A stretch of DNA of 64,000 nt, from assembly GCA_902769705.1 (NCBI GenBank), contig CACXPX010000013.1, positions 34,956-98,955 of the forward strand. The letters run 5' to 3'. The notes below the pieces were generated by a model, which was not told where the DNA came from, ran no database searches, and saw only the letters and a program-made list of their open reading frames with translations. Shown here piece after piece: positions 27,189-35,852 of the stretch (position 1 is the stretch's first letter; the number at the start of each line of letters is the position of its first letter). The translations under genes were made by a program, and so were the position numbers. Origin of the DNA: an uncultured Prevotellaceae bacterium. Its GTDB lineage: Bacteria; Bacteroidota; Bacteroidia; Bacteroidales; Bacteroidaceae.

Positions 27189-28613
27189 TCAGAATTCCGC
27201 ATTCTTAGGGGTTCTTGGGAAAGGAATGACATCGCGAATGTTCTGCATGCCAGTAACGAAGAGGATGAGTCGTTCGAAGCCGAGCCCGAATCCTCCGTGG
27301 GGGCATGTGCCATACTTGCGGGTGTCGAGATACCACCACATATCCTTCATGGGGATGTTGCGGCTTTGGATTTCGCCAAGAAGTTTGTCGTAGTTTTCTT
27401 CACGAACAGAGCCTCCGATGATTTCGCCGATTTGCGGGAAGAGCACGTCGGTGCCCTGCACGGTCTGCTCCATCGTCTTGCCATCGAGTTCGGGGAGCTG
27501 GTCGTCGATCTTCATGTAGAAGGCTTTGATCTTCTTGGGATAGTGGGTCATGATGACAGGTTTCTTGAAGTGTTCCTCAACCAAATAGCGTTCGTGCTCG
27601 CTGGCGAGGTCGTCGCCCCACTCGCACGGGAACTCGAACTTGCGTCCGTCGCGGATGGCTTGCTGCAAGATGCGTATGCCCTCGGTGTAGTCGAGTCGGA
27701 CGAACTCAGTTTCGACAACGCTCTTCAACCGGTCGATGAGCGTGCGGTCGATCATCTTGTTGAGGAAGGCAAGGTCGTCGGCGCAATTGTCGAGCGCCCA
27801 TTGCACGCAATACTTGATGAAGTCTTCTTCGAGGTCCATGAGCTCGGGAAGGTCGATGAAGGCCACTTCGGGTTCAATCATCCAGAACTCGGCCAGATGG
27901 CGCGGTGTGTTGGAGTTCTCGGCACGAAAGGTGGGGCCGAAGGTGTAGATGGCTCCGAGCGCCGTTGCCCCGAGTTCGCCTTCGAGCTGTCCTGAGACGG
28001 TGAGAGAGGTCATCTTCCCGAAGAAGTCGTCGTCGTAGATGATGTGACCTTCCTCGTCTTTCTCCAGACGGTAGAGGTTCTTAGTGGTGACTTGGAACAT
28101 CTGCCCTGCGCCCTCGGCATCGCTGGCGGTGATGAGGGGAGTGTGGAAATAGAAGAATCCGTGGTCGTGGAAATACTTGTGGATGGCGATGGCCATGTTG
28201 TGGCGGATGCGCATGACGGCACCAAAGGTATTGGTACGCAGGCGCAGGTGTGCGCTCTTGCGCATGACCTCGAAGGACTGTCCCTTCTTCTGCATGGGAT
28301 AGTCGGTGGGGCAAAGTCCGAGGATGTCGATGTGCTGACATTGCACTTCGCTGGCCTGACCGGCGCCCTGGCTCTCGACAAGAATACCACGTGCTGCGAT
28401 GCAGGCACCGGTGGTGATGTCGCGAAGGGCTGCGCCGTCCACTGGGCAGTCTGGGGCTACCACCAGTTGGATATTGTTGATGGTGGAGCCGTCGTTAAGG
28501 GCGATGAAGTCCACAGACTTGCTGGAGCGATGGGTACGTACCCATCCTTTGACAAGGATCTCGTTGCCAAAGTCGGTGGACTTGAGAGCATCAATTACTT
28601 TTGTTCGTTGCAT
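27189..28613 (-). CDS. asnS: Asparaginyl-tRNA synthetase
   Basis: 474 residues. An N-terminal OB fold ([24 protein letters not shown]) binds the tRNA anticodon. The class II catalytic core has motif 2 ([22 protein letters not shown]) and motif 3 ([27 protein letters not shown]). The residue pattern is AsnRS rather than AspRS, and the length is right for AsnRS. The enzyme charges tRNA-Asn directly. No promoter is visible in the 158-base gap behind it, so it may be cotranscribed with the pseudouridine synthase gene. Confidence 0.96.
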   Translation of the reverse strand: MQRTKVIDALKSTDFGNEILVKGWVRTHRSSKSVDFIALNDGSTINNIQLVVAPDCPVDGAALRDITTGACIAARGILVESQGAGQASEVQCQHIDILGLCPTDYPMQKKGQSFEVMRKSAHLRLRTNTFGAVMRIRHNMAIAIHKYFHDHGFFYFHTPLITASDAEGAGQMFQVTTKNLYRLEKDEEGHIIYDDDFFGKMTSLTVSGQLEGELGATALGAIYTFGPTFRAENSNTPRHLAEFWMIEPEVAFIDLPELMDLEEDFIKYCVQWALDNCADDLAFLNKMIDRTLIDRLKSVVETEFVRLDYTEGIRILQQAIRDGRKFEFPCEWGDDLASEHERYLVEEHFKKPVIMTHYPKKIKAFYMKIDDQLPELDGKTMEQTVQGTDVLFPQIGEIIGGSVREENYDKLLGEIQSRNIPMKDMWWYLDTRKYGTCPHGGFGLGFERLILFVTGMQNIRDVIPFPRTPKNAEF

Positions 28614-28771
28614 ATTATTAAATAAGGAGTAGAAGAAGTGGAAGAAGTGAGAGGGAGTAGATACCTTATGCCTTTCTACGCACGTACCTATTTATATTAT
28701 ATATAGACGCGTTTCCCCATCCTTTATCCTTCACTCCATTGAATCATTAAGTTTATTTCGTTTATACCTTA

Positions 28772-30223
28772 TTACTCAAAAGCTCCCATACGAAGGATTT
28801 CGACTTCCTTTTCGGTGAGGAAGCGCCAGTCACCACGACGGAGGTTCTTCTTGGTGAGTCCGGCAAAGAGGACGCGGTCGAGCTTAGTGACGCGATAGCC
28901 GAGGCTCTCGAAGATGCGGCGCACGATGCGGTTCTTGCCGCTGTGGATCTCGATGCCTACCTGAGACTTGTCGTGCTCGTCGCAATACTCTACAGCGTCG
29001 GCATGCACCTCACCGTCTTCGAGCTGAATGCCCTCTGCAATCTGCTGGAGATCGTGAGCGGTGACATTCTTGTCGAGATGCACGTGATAGACCTTCTTCT
29101 TGAGGAACTTGGGATGAGTGAGCTTGGAAGCCAAGTCACCATCGTTGGTGAGCAGCAGGACGCCCGTAGTGTTGCGGTCGAGACGACCTACGGGATAGAT
29201 GCGCTCAGGGCATGCATCTTTAACGAGGTCCATAACGGTCTTGCGCTGCTGAGGATCGTCGCTCGTGGTGACATAGTCCTTGGGTTTGTTGAGCAGCACG
29301 TAAACCTTCTTCTCCAAAGTGACGGGCTCGTTGTGGAACATCACGGCATCAGTGCGCAGAACTTTCGTTCCGAGTTCGGTCACAACTTCACCATTGACGG
29401 TGACGACGCCTGCCTGGATGAACTCATCGGCCTCGCGACGCGAGCAAACGCCAGCATTGGCGAGGAACTTGTTCAAGCGGATGGGCTCGTTGGGATCGAT
29501 GTTCTCCTCTTTGTATTCAATACGTTTCTTGAGACTGTATTTTGCATTGGGGTCGTAGTCGGCTGTGCGCGGACGATAGCCACCCTGCGGGCGCTGGCCG
29601 TAGCCACCACGCTGCTGATAGCCGCCACCTTGAGGACGCTGTCCGTAGCCACCACGCTGCTGATAGCCACCCTGGGGACGGGGTTTGTAGCCACCACGCT
29701 GCTGATAACCGCCTTGGGGACGGGGCTGATAGCCACCCTGCTCGCCGTCGGCATTGTAACGCGGACGATAGCCTTGCTGACGGGGCTGATAGCCTCCTTG
29801 CTCGCCTTCGGCATTGTAGCGCGGGCGATAGCCTTGGGGACGGGGCTGATAACCGCCCTGCTCGCCATCGGCATTATAACGCGGACGATAGCCTTGCTGA
29901 CGGGGCTGATAGCCTCCCTGAGGACGCTGACCGTAACCACCACCTTGCTGATTGTTGTTGAAACGAGGACGATAGGGGCGCTGCTGGGGCGTAGCGGACT
30001 GGAGTCCGGCTCCGAAGCCTTCGGGGCGGAATGCACCACCATCATCGGAAGCCGAGGAACGCTCGGCATTGAAAGGACGTTGCGTATGGATACGCGGACG
30101 CTGGGGACGGCCCCCGGCACGATAATCACGTTGATAGTTGCCTACCGGCTTGTAGCCCTCGCGGCCACCTTCGTTCTGCTCGGCAGACGAATCCTGAGTC
30201 TTGTTTTCGAATTCTGAATCCAT
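28772..30223 (-). CDS. RluB/RsuA-type rRNA pseudouridine synthase with Arg/Gly-rich N-terminal extension
   Basis: 483 residues. The first ~235 residues are low complexity, rich in Gly, Gln, Arg, Tyr and Pro, with several near-identical 20-residue steps such as GYRPRYNADGEQGGYQPR. An S4 RNA-binding domain follows (IRLNKFLANAGVCSRREADEFI). The catalytic domain has the Asp of GRLDRNTTGVLLLTNDG and the late KNRIVRRIFESLGY motif. It isomerises a uridine in rRNA. Bacteroidales homologues often carry such tails; a role in RNA binding or condensate formation is inference. The repeats are a likely site of length variation. Confidence 0.92.
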   Translation of the reverse strand: MDSEFENKTQDSSAEQNEGGREGYKPVGNYQRDYRAGGRPQRPRIHTQRPFNAERSSASDDGGAFRPEGFGAGLQSATPQQRPYRPRFNNNQQGGGYGQRPQGGYQPRQQGYRPRYNADGEQGGYQPRPQGYRPRYNAEGEQGGYQPRQQGYRPRYNADGEQGGYQPRPQGGYQQRGGYKPRPQGGYQQRGGYGQRPQGGGYQQRGGYGQRPQGGYRPRTADYDPNAKYSLKKRIEYKEENIDPNEPIRLNKFLANAGVCSRREADEFIQAGVVTVNGEVVTELGTKVLRTDAVMFHNEPVTLEKKVYVLLNKPKDYVTTSDDPQQRKTVMDLVKDACPERIYPVGRLDRNTTGVLLLTNDGDLASKLTHPKFLKKKVYHVHLDKNVTAHDLQQIAEGIQLEDGEVHADAVEYCDEHDKSQVGIEIHSGKNRIVRRIFESLGYRVTKLDRVLFAGLTKKNLRRGDWRFLTEKEVEILRMGAFE

Positions 30224-30384
30224 AATTGTTGATACTTTTGCTTTTAAGCCTCACGGCTTGGGGTTAATAAATGATTGTACTTATTTCTCTAATGTTATAT
30301 TATTCCTTGAAACACCATGTCGTTCTAAAGCTTCTAACCTTGCTAATCCTTTTTATTCTTCCACTGCTTCCTCTCACTTTCTTA

Positions 30385-31734
30385 TCACATTCCTGTGTAA
30401 TTGGATGGCGTGATGGCCATAAGCTCAGCCTTTACCGACGGGCTGACTTCAAGAGAAGAAATAAAATCGTGTATGGTCTCGGGGGTGAGACGCTGATTGG
30501 TGCGCGTGAGCGCCTTCAAGGCCTCATAGGGATGCGGATAAGCCTCGCGGCGCAGTATGGTCTGAATGGCTTCGGCAACAACAGCCCAAGTGTTGTCGAG
30601 GTCGGCTTGCAAGCGTTCTGCATTGAGAATGAGCTTGCGAAGTCCCTTGAGGGTGCTCTGGATGGCGATGGCGCTGTGTCCGAAAGGCACGCCCACGTTG
30701 CGCAGGACGGTGCTGTCGGTGAGGTCGCGCTGCAGACGACTCACGGGGAGTTTGGCGGCGAGGAACTGCAAGATGGCATTAGAGATGCCGAGGTTGCCCT
30801 CGCTGTTCTCGAAGTCGATGGGGTTCACCTTATGAGGCATTGCACTACTTCCCACCTCGCCGGCCTTGATCTTCTGCTTGAAATAGTCCATCGAGATATA
30901 CATCCAGAAGTCGCGGTCGAGGTCGATGATGATGGTGTTAATGCGGCGCATAGCATCGAAGACGGCTCCGAGGGCGTCATAATTGGAAATCTGAGTGGTC
31001 CACTGCTCGCGCTCCAAGCCAAGTTTTTCGGAAACGAAACGATTGCCGAAGTCGCGCCAATCGCGGTCGGGATAGGCCACATGGTGGGCGTTAAAGTTGC
31101 CCGTGGCGCCACCAAACTTGGCGGTAAGCTTACAAGCGCGAAGACTCTGAAGCTGCTCGGTGAGACGATATACATAAACCATCACCTCCTTGCCCAATCG
31201 CGTGGGCGAAGCTGGCTGGCCGTGGGTCTTTGCAAGCATCGGCACGTCGGCCCACTCGTCAGCATATTGCCGCAACTGGGCGATGAGCTCCTCTACCTGA
31301 GGATAGAACACGTCAGCAAGAGCTTCTTTCACGGAAAGGGGCACGCTGGTGTTGTTAATGTCCTGCGAGGTGAGGCCGAAATGGATGAATTCCTTGTATG
31401 CATCGAGGCCGCCAATCTGGTCGAACTGCTCTTTGATGTAGTATTCAACAGCTTTGACGTCGTGGTTGGTAATCTGCTCAATTTCCTTGACACGCGCAGC
31501 TCCCTTCTCATCGAAAAGGCGGTAGATATCGCGCAAACGAGGGAAAAGCTCGGCAGGGAATGTCTCCAACTGAGGGAGGGGCAACTCGCAGAGGGAGATG
31601 AAATATTCTATCTCCACACGAATGCGGTAGCGAATGAGCGCATACTCAGAAAAATAGTCGGCAAGTTGCTGGGTTTTACTTCTATAACGGCCGTCGATGG
31701 GAGAAATGGCGGTCAATAAATCAAGATTCATCAT
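30385..31734 (-). CDS. purB: Adenylosuccinate lyase
   Basis: About 449 residues from the ATG at 31734 (MMNLDLLTAISPIDGRYRSK); the longer frame to 31758 would begin inside the promoter -7 element. The fumarase-superfamily signature GSSAMPHKVNPIDFEN is intact, as are the LKTHGQPA-type (AKTHGQPASPTRLGKE) and T-S-Q-D-I (LTSQDINNT) substrate loops. The enzyme releases fumarate in two steps of purine synthesis. It is the lead gene of a probable unit with the pseudouridine synthase and asnS. Confidence 0.96.
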   Translation of the reverse strand: MMNLDLLTAISPIDGRYRSKTQQLADYFSEYALIRYRIRVEIEYFISLCELPLPQLETFPAELFPRLRDIYRLFDEKGAARVKEIEQITNHDVKAVEYYIKEQFDQIGGLDAYKEFIHFGLTSQDINNTSVPLSVKEALADVFYPQVEELIAQLRQYADEWADVPMLAKTHGQPASPTRLGKEVMVYVYRLTEQLQSLRACKLTAKFGGATGNFNAHHVAYPDRDWRDFGNRFVSEKLGLEREQWTTQISNYDALGAVFDAMRRINTIIIDLDRDFWMYISMDYFKQKIKAGEVGSSAMPHKVNPIDFENSEGNLGISNAILQFLAAKLPVSRLQRDLTDSTVLRNVGVPFGHSAIAIQSTLKGLRKLILNAERLQADLDNTWAVVAEAIQTILRREAYPHPYEALKALTRTNQRLTPETIHDFISSLEVSPSVKAELMAITPSNYTGM

Positions 31735-31755
31735 TTCATTTTTCTTTTTCGCGTG

Positions 31756-31788
31756 CAAAATTACAAATTATAATTGAAACCACTCAAA
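31756..31788 (-). promoter_or_regulatory. Promoter of purB
   Basis: Minus strand TTTG (31788-31785), 21 bases, TAATTTTG (31763-31756). No purine riboswitch fold is recognisable in the ~20-base leader. Confidence 0.75.
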
Positions 31789-32009
31789 GATTTATGAAAA
31801 AGGTTGTTAAAAAAGGGGCATTGGCGGAATGTTTTTGCAACGAACAACTTCCGGCAGCCCATTCCCCACCCGATGACATAATCTCCGCCTTCTTTTTCCA
31901 GTGTCGAAACAAGTACGAACGGATGTCAGATTGTCAAAATAATTCCGAATTTTTACCCGCAAAAACAGTATGTTTTTGAAGTGAGTAGGGCTTCAGCACA
32001 AAAAAGACC

Positions 32010-32205
32010 GAAAAATGTCATTTTTCAGAAGTCGTTGATAGCCAAAGACTTCCGATTCTTTTACATTTTTGCAGATGATGAAAACAGCGTTTTTGCATTG
32101 TCACTTGTGGCATCTGAGGCTGTCACACATAAGATATAAGAGCGTCAGATGTTACAAGTAGCAGCGTCAGATGCCACATGTGACGCCCTCAGATGCCACA
32201 AGTGA
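32010..32205. repeat. 22-bp-period palindromic array, locus C
   Basis: Five 17-bp words in exact register at 32101, 32123, 32145, 32167 and 32189, including TCACTT-GTGGC-ATCTGA, TCAGAT-GCCAC-ATGTGA and TCAGAT-GCCAC-AAGTGA; the last is the reverse complement of the first. Upstream, GAAAAA-TGTCA-TTTTTC (32010), TCGTTG-ATAGC-CAAAGA (32032) and TGAAAA-CAGCG-TTTTTG (32079) follow the same 6-5-6 plan with one 3-base slip between 32048 and 32079. The array sits in the ~550-base gap between the ACT gene terminator and the purB promoter; apart from these elements I see no gene there. Confidence 0.85.
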
Positions 32206-32320
32206 CAATCCAACCGATCAAAAGTCAAATGGGAAAAGCACATTTCTCACTCTTTTCCCCACTATTTCATTCTAGAATGAGCAGCATGAAAAGCAGAAAT
32301 CTGTTGTGATTTTTCACAAT

Positions 32321-32348
32321 AAAAAACCCCACACTTGGAGGTGCAGGG
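32321..32348 (-). terminator. Terminator of the ACT-domain gene
   Basis: On the minus strand CCCTGCAC and GTGTGGGG form an 8-bp stem (two G-U pairs) with loop CTCCAA, followed by six T residues. Confidence 0.88.
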
Positions 32349-32370
32349 CTTTGTTTATGGATGCTGTATA

Positions 32371-32796
32371 CTACAGCTTGTAGAGGTCGTTTGCTGCAAT
32401 GAGGTCCACTTTTTTCTGCTCCAGCAATTTGTCACACGCCTGAAGGTCGGTGGGACGAATGACGACATTGGCATAATCGCCTTGGCTGAAGGAGTACATA
32501 TACTCGATGAACACCCCATTATCGGACAGATATTTCAACACGACAGCCAGTGAGCCGGGCGTGTTAGGGCACGTGAATCCGATGACATCAGTCACTTTCA
32601 GGGCAAATCCGGCAGCTTTAAGCACCTGATAAGCCTTATCGGGGTCGGAGACGATGCAGCGCAGAATACCGAAGTCGCTGTTATCGGCAATACTCATAGC
32701 CGACAAGTTGACACCAGCCTCTCCCAAAGCTTCGGTGACCTCGGTCAGTCTGCCCGATTTGTTTTCCAGGAAAATAGATAATTGTTTTGCTAACAT
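32371..32796 (-). CDS. Tandem ACT-domain protein
   Basis: 141 residues, two ACT domains: LAKQLSIFLENKSGRLTEV at the N-terminus and GFTCPNTPGSLAVVLKYLSDNG after residue 73. ACT domains bind amino acids. Small ACT proteins commonly accompany phenylacetate-CoA ligase genes in Bacteroidales and archaea, and paaK lies 34 bases upstream here. It probably senses an aromatic or branched amino acid; the ligand is inferred from context only. Confidence 0.92.
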   Translation of the reverse strand: MLAKQLSIFLENKSGRLTEVTEALGEAGVNLSAMSIADNSDFGILRCIVSDPDKAYQVLKAAGFALKVTDVIGFTCPNTPGSLAVVLKYLSDNGVFIEYMYSFSQGDYANVVIRPTDLQACDKLLEQKKVDLIAANDLYKL

Positions 32797-32830
32797 AATA
32801 ATAATGTATTAATGGTTTTGTGAAATAACA

Positions 32831-34129
32831 TTACAAGACGCGCTTGTCAATTACACGTTTGGCCTTGCCCGTGCTACGTTCAATGGACTTTGGCTCGGCA
32901 AGCTTCACCTTGAAACCAAGACCAATAACAGAACGCAACTCGGCTTCGAGTTTCTTCTGAAGACCCACCATAGAAGCCATATCGTCGGTGAAGTACTCTT
33001 CACGCACCTCAACGCGCAGCTCGGAAGTATCGGTGTTGTTGACACGATCGACGGTAAGCAGATAATGTGGCTCGAACTCCTTCAGGCTGAGGATAACAGC
33101 CTCGATCTGCGTCGGGAATACGTTGACACCACGAATGATGAGCATGTCGTCGCAACGGCCCAATATACGGTCCATACGCACGAGCGTGCGTCCACAAGCG
33201 CAACGGTCGTAATGGAGTGCAGTGAGGTCGTGTGTACGATAGCGCAATAGGGGCATACCCTCCTTGGTGAGGTGGGTGAAGCATAGTTCGCCTACAGTGC
33301 CTTCCGGCAACTGTTCGCCCGTATTCGGGTCAACGATCTCGGGATAGAAATAGTCTTCGTTGAGGTGGGTACCGTTCTGGCACTCGCACTCATACCCCAC
33401 ACCTGGACCAGCAACCTCGGAAAGGCCATAAATATCATATGCCTTGATGCCCAGCGTCGATTCAAGTTTCTGGCGCATGTTCTCAGTCCAAGGCTCGGCA
33501 CCGAAAGCTCCCACACGGAGATGGAACTCTTCGCGCGGCCACTCGCTCTCGCGCATTGCCTCGCCCAAGAACATAGCATAGCTAGGCGTGCAGCAAAGCA
33601 CCGAAGTACCGAAATCGTGCATTAGTGTAATTTGCTTCTGCGTATTACCGCTCGACATAGGGATGACGCTTGCACCGATGTTCGTGGCACCGTCGTGTGC
33701 GCCAAGGCCTCCCGTAAAGAGTCCATAACCATAACTGACTTGGAAGATGTCGTCTTTCGTTGCACCATAAGCAGTGAAAGCACGTGAAATGGCTTCTACC
33801 CACATGGCAATGTCCTTACGTGTGTGTAACACAACAACAGGTTTGCCTGTGGTCCCGCTGGACGCATGGATGCGAACGATTTGGCTCATCGGCACGGCAG
33901 CCAATCCAAATGGATAGTTGTCGCGCAAGTCTAGTTTGTTTGTGAAAGGCAACTTCACGATATCATCGATATCGCGAATGTCATCAGGAGTGAGGTCCAT
34001 CTCCTGAAATTTCTTACGATAGAATGGTGTGTTGTGATATACGTAATCCACCATCTTCTTCAATCTAATGCTCTGAATCTCGCGAAGCTGTTCGCGGCTC
34101 ATGCATTCCATGTTTTCGTTCCAAATCAT
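32831..34129 (-). CDS. paaK: Phenylacetate-CoA ligase-type enzyme
   Basis: 432 residues. The AMP-forming motif is HASSGTTGKPVV; the adenylate-forming core continues with YDIYGLSEVAGPGVGYEC and YRTHDLTALHYDRCACGRTLVRMDRILGR (Cys pair in CACG), and ends with a C-terminal domain carrying the conserved Lys (STGKAKRVID). The reaction is phenylacetate + ATP + CoA. In anaerobic Bacteroidales such genes usually serve aryl-acid handling with indolepyruvate oxidoreductase, which is not next to it here. A -7 element (TACTTTTG) lies at 34172-34165. Confidence 0.93.
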   Translation of the reverse strand: MIWNENMECMSREQLREIQSIRLKKMVDYVYHNTPFYRKKFQEMDLTPDDIRDIDDIVKLPFTNKLDLRDNYPFGLAAVPMSQIVRIHASSGTTGKPVVVLHTRKDIAMWVEAISRAFTAYGATKDDIFQVSYGYGLFTGGLGAHDGATNIGASVIPMSSGNTQKQITLMHDFGTSVLCCTPSYAMFLGEAMRESEWPREEFHLRVGAFGAEPWTENMRQKLESTLGIKAYDIYGLSEVAGPGVGYECECQNGTHLNEDYFYPEIVDPNTGEQLPEGTVGELCFTHLTKEGMPLLRYRTHDLTALHYDRCACGRTLVRMDRILGRCDDMLIIRGVNVFPTQIEAVILSLKEFEPHYLLTVDRVNNTDTSELRVEVREEYFTDDMASMVGLQKKLEAELRSVIGLGFKVKLAEPKSIERSTGKAKRVIDKRVL

Positions 34130-34164
34130 AAGCTTCTATTGATAATTAATAGTCTTAGATGGTA

Positions 34165-34172
34165 CAAAAGTA
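34165..34172 (-). promoter_or_regulatory. Probable -7 element for paaK
   Basis: TACTTTTG on the minus strand, 36 bases before the start; only a degenerate CTTG is seen upstream. Confidence 0.5.
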
Positions 34173-34227
34173 ATAAAAAGAAAGGAGATACAAGCGAGAA
34201 GTTCAAAAAAAATAAAACCATAAGACG

Positions 34228-34262
34228 AAAAAAATCCCTGCAGTCCCGAAGGACCACAGGGA
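34228..34262 (-). terminator. Terminator of tRNA-Val with UUCG tetraloop
   Basis: On the minus strand CCCTG and GTCC pair with GGAC and CAGGG around a TTCG loop (with a small internal loop), followed by seven T residues, 11 bases past the tRNA. Confidence 0.88.
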
Positions 34263-34272
34263 AACACCCCAG

Positions 34273-34347
34273 TGGGCGCTGACGGATTCGAACCGCCGAC
34301 CCTCTGCTTGTAAGGCAGATGCTCTAAACCAGCTGAGCTAAGCGCCC
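34273..34347 (-). tRNA. tRNA-Val (anticodon TAC)
   Basis: The minus strand folds as a cloverleaf: acceptor GGGCGCT/AGCGCCC, D arm GCTC...GAGC, anticodon stem TCTGC/GCAGA with loop CTTACAA (anticodon TAC, valine), variable GGGTC, and T arm with TTCGAAT. The discriminator base is A; CCA is not encoded. A terminator follows and the OmpA gene lies downstream on the other side. Confidence 0.97.
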
Positions 34348-34458
34348 ATGCTTTTCAAAAGCGATTGCAAAGGTAATGCTTTTTTATGAAACCACCAAAT
34401 TTTTCGGAGAAAATTTTTCAACTTTCAGTTTTAACATACCGTTCGTAAAGACACGCAA

Positions 34459-34495
34459 AAGCGAAAGCACCTCTGAAAGAGAAGCGCTTCCGCTT
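34459..34495 (-). terminator. Possible terminator of the second OmpA gene
   Basis: AAGCGGAAGC and GCTTTCGCTT (minus strand) make a 10-bp stem about 30 bases after the stop codon; the T tract is poor. Confidence 0.5.
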
Positions 34496-34525
34496 GTATT
34501 TTAACCACTAAAGTCAGCTCAAGAA

Positions 34526-35677
34526 TTACTTGTTGACCATAACAGTTGCACGACGGTTGAAGGAGATGGGCGAAAGCTCATCAACGCCACCGGCAGCAGC
34601 AGTCTGAATCTTGTCGCGGTTGACACCAATCTTAACAAGTTCCTCAGCAACAGTCTTGGCGCGCTCTTCAGAGAGCCACTGGTTGCGCTCGGCAGAACCA
34701 GTTGCGCTGTCAGCATAACCTGTTACGAGCAGACCGAGGTTGTTGTCGATAGCATACTTAGCAATGCCCTGAACATTCACGAGATCCTTCTGAGAAGCGA
34801 TGTTGGTCTTGTCGATGTTGAAGAACACAGAAACGGGAGTTCCAACGAATTCCTTAACATAAACCTTTTCGGGCTGCTTGTTCTTCTCCTCTTCGTAGAG
34901 TTTCTTATAACGGCCAGTCTCGTTGTATGCGTCGTTCAACTGAGCGTTGAGGGCATCGATTTGGCTCTGATGCATTGCATTGATAGCAGCAACATCGGGC
35001 ACTTTGTCCCATGTAGCTCTACCAAGGTTGAAGGTCAGACCCAGTTCTGCATAAAGGTTGTTGTCCTTAGCTTCCCATCCGCGCTTGCCGCTGATAGTGT
35101 TGCCGTCGAAGTCAGGCTCGCAGCGGTTCCAACCAATTTCAAGGTTGAGAGCCACTTTTCTGCTCAGACGGAACTCATTAAGCAAACCGACGTTGAGATC
35201 CATTGCATAGCGATTTGCACTCATGTTGCGAGCCATACCACCACCAGCGAAGGGAATGAAATTCCAAACGCGGTTGGGGTTGTAACCCAACAGCATGTTG
35301 CTCAGATTGAACAGCACCTGCTCGTTGGCAATCCAATAGTCGAAATCATCGGGGTTGGGGCTGTCAACCTTCTTACCTTTCAACACCTGAACTTTCGTAC
35401 GAAGTCCCAAACCTGGGGTGAACCACTTACCAATGGCCAAAGAACCGCCAATGCTTGTGCGATCGCCAGCAAAGAGTCCGAAGTGGTCGCCATTGTCGAA
35501 GCCACGTCCATGCTCTTCACTCGATATGAACGAATTGAAATCACCACCTACCTGAATAAACCAGTTGCTCCAGAAAGAATTGGTAGCTACACTGTACTTC
35601 AGAGTAGGTTCTGCATCTTGTGCCATAGAAGACAAAGAGATGCTGGCCAAAGCCAATACAATAAATAATTTTTTCAT
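34526..35677 (-). CDS. OmpA-family outer-membrane protein
   Basis: 383 residues. Signal peptide MKKLFIVLALASISLSSMAQ; N-terminal barrel of about 220 residues (GLRTKVQVLKG, VALNLEIGWNRCEPDF, NLYAELGLTFNLG); a short coiled linker (MHQSQIDALNAQLNDAYNE); and a C-terminal OmpA domain (VFFNIDKTNIASQKDLV, VTGYADSATGSAERNQWLSE). Similar in design to the protein at 17704 but clearly different in sequence. A -7 element TAACTTTG is at 35753-35746. The upstream gene mutL is 175 bases away. Confidence 0.95.
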   Translation of the reverse strand: MKKLFIVLALASISLSSMAQDAEPTLKYSVATNSFWSNWFIQVGGDFNSFISSEEHGRGFDNGDHFGLFAGDRTSIGGSLAIGKWFTPGLGLRTKVQVLKGKKVDSPNPDDFDYWIANEQVLFNLSNMLLGYNPNRVWNFIPFAGGGMARNMSANRYAMDLNVGLLNEFRLSRKVALNLEIGWNRCEPDFDGNTISGKRGWEAKDNNLYAELGLTFNLGRATWDKVPDVAAINAMHQSQIDALNAQLNDAYNETGRYKKLYEEEKNKQPEKVYVKEFVGTPVSVFFNIDKTNIASQKDLVNVQGIAKYAIDNNLGLLVTGYADSATGSAERNQWLSEERAKTVAEELVKIGVNRDKIQTAAAGGVDELSPISFNRRATVMVNK

Positions 35678-35745
35678 AACTATAAAAAATTAATCAGATA
35701 ATAAAATTCACCTTTAAAACAGTGCCAAATGCACCTATTCAGCGG

Positions 35746-35753
35746 CAAAGTTA
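35746..35753 (-). promoter_or_regulatory. Probable -7 element for the second OmpA gene
   Basis: TAACTTTG on the minus strand, about 70 bases before the start. The upstream TTTG is not evident. Confidence 0.5.
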
Positions 35754-35852
35754 ATAATAATATTCAAATGACAACATTTTTTTTGAAAAAATTTTATACA
35801 AAATAGCCTAAAATGTGCATTTTTTTGTTTTTTGCCCTTAAAATCGGGATAT

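Noticed and set aside
28943-30217. A 424-codon open frame on the + strand
   Set aside because: Antisense to the pseudouridine synthase gene; the Leu/Ala/Thr repeats are the mirror of its RG-rich tail.
31735-31755. A purine riboswitch in the purB leader
   Set aside because: The leader is only about 20 bases long, too short for the aptamer.
31794-31979. A 61-codon open frame on the + strand in the purB upstream gap
   Set aside because: No promoter at the right place, no recognisable domain, and it lies next to the purB promoter on the other strand.
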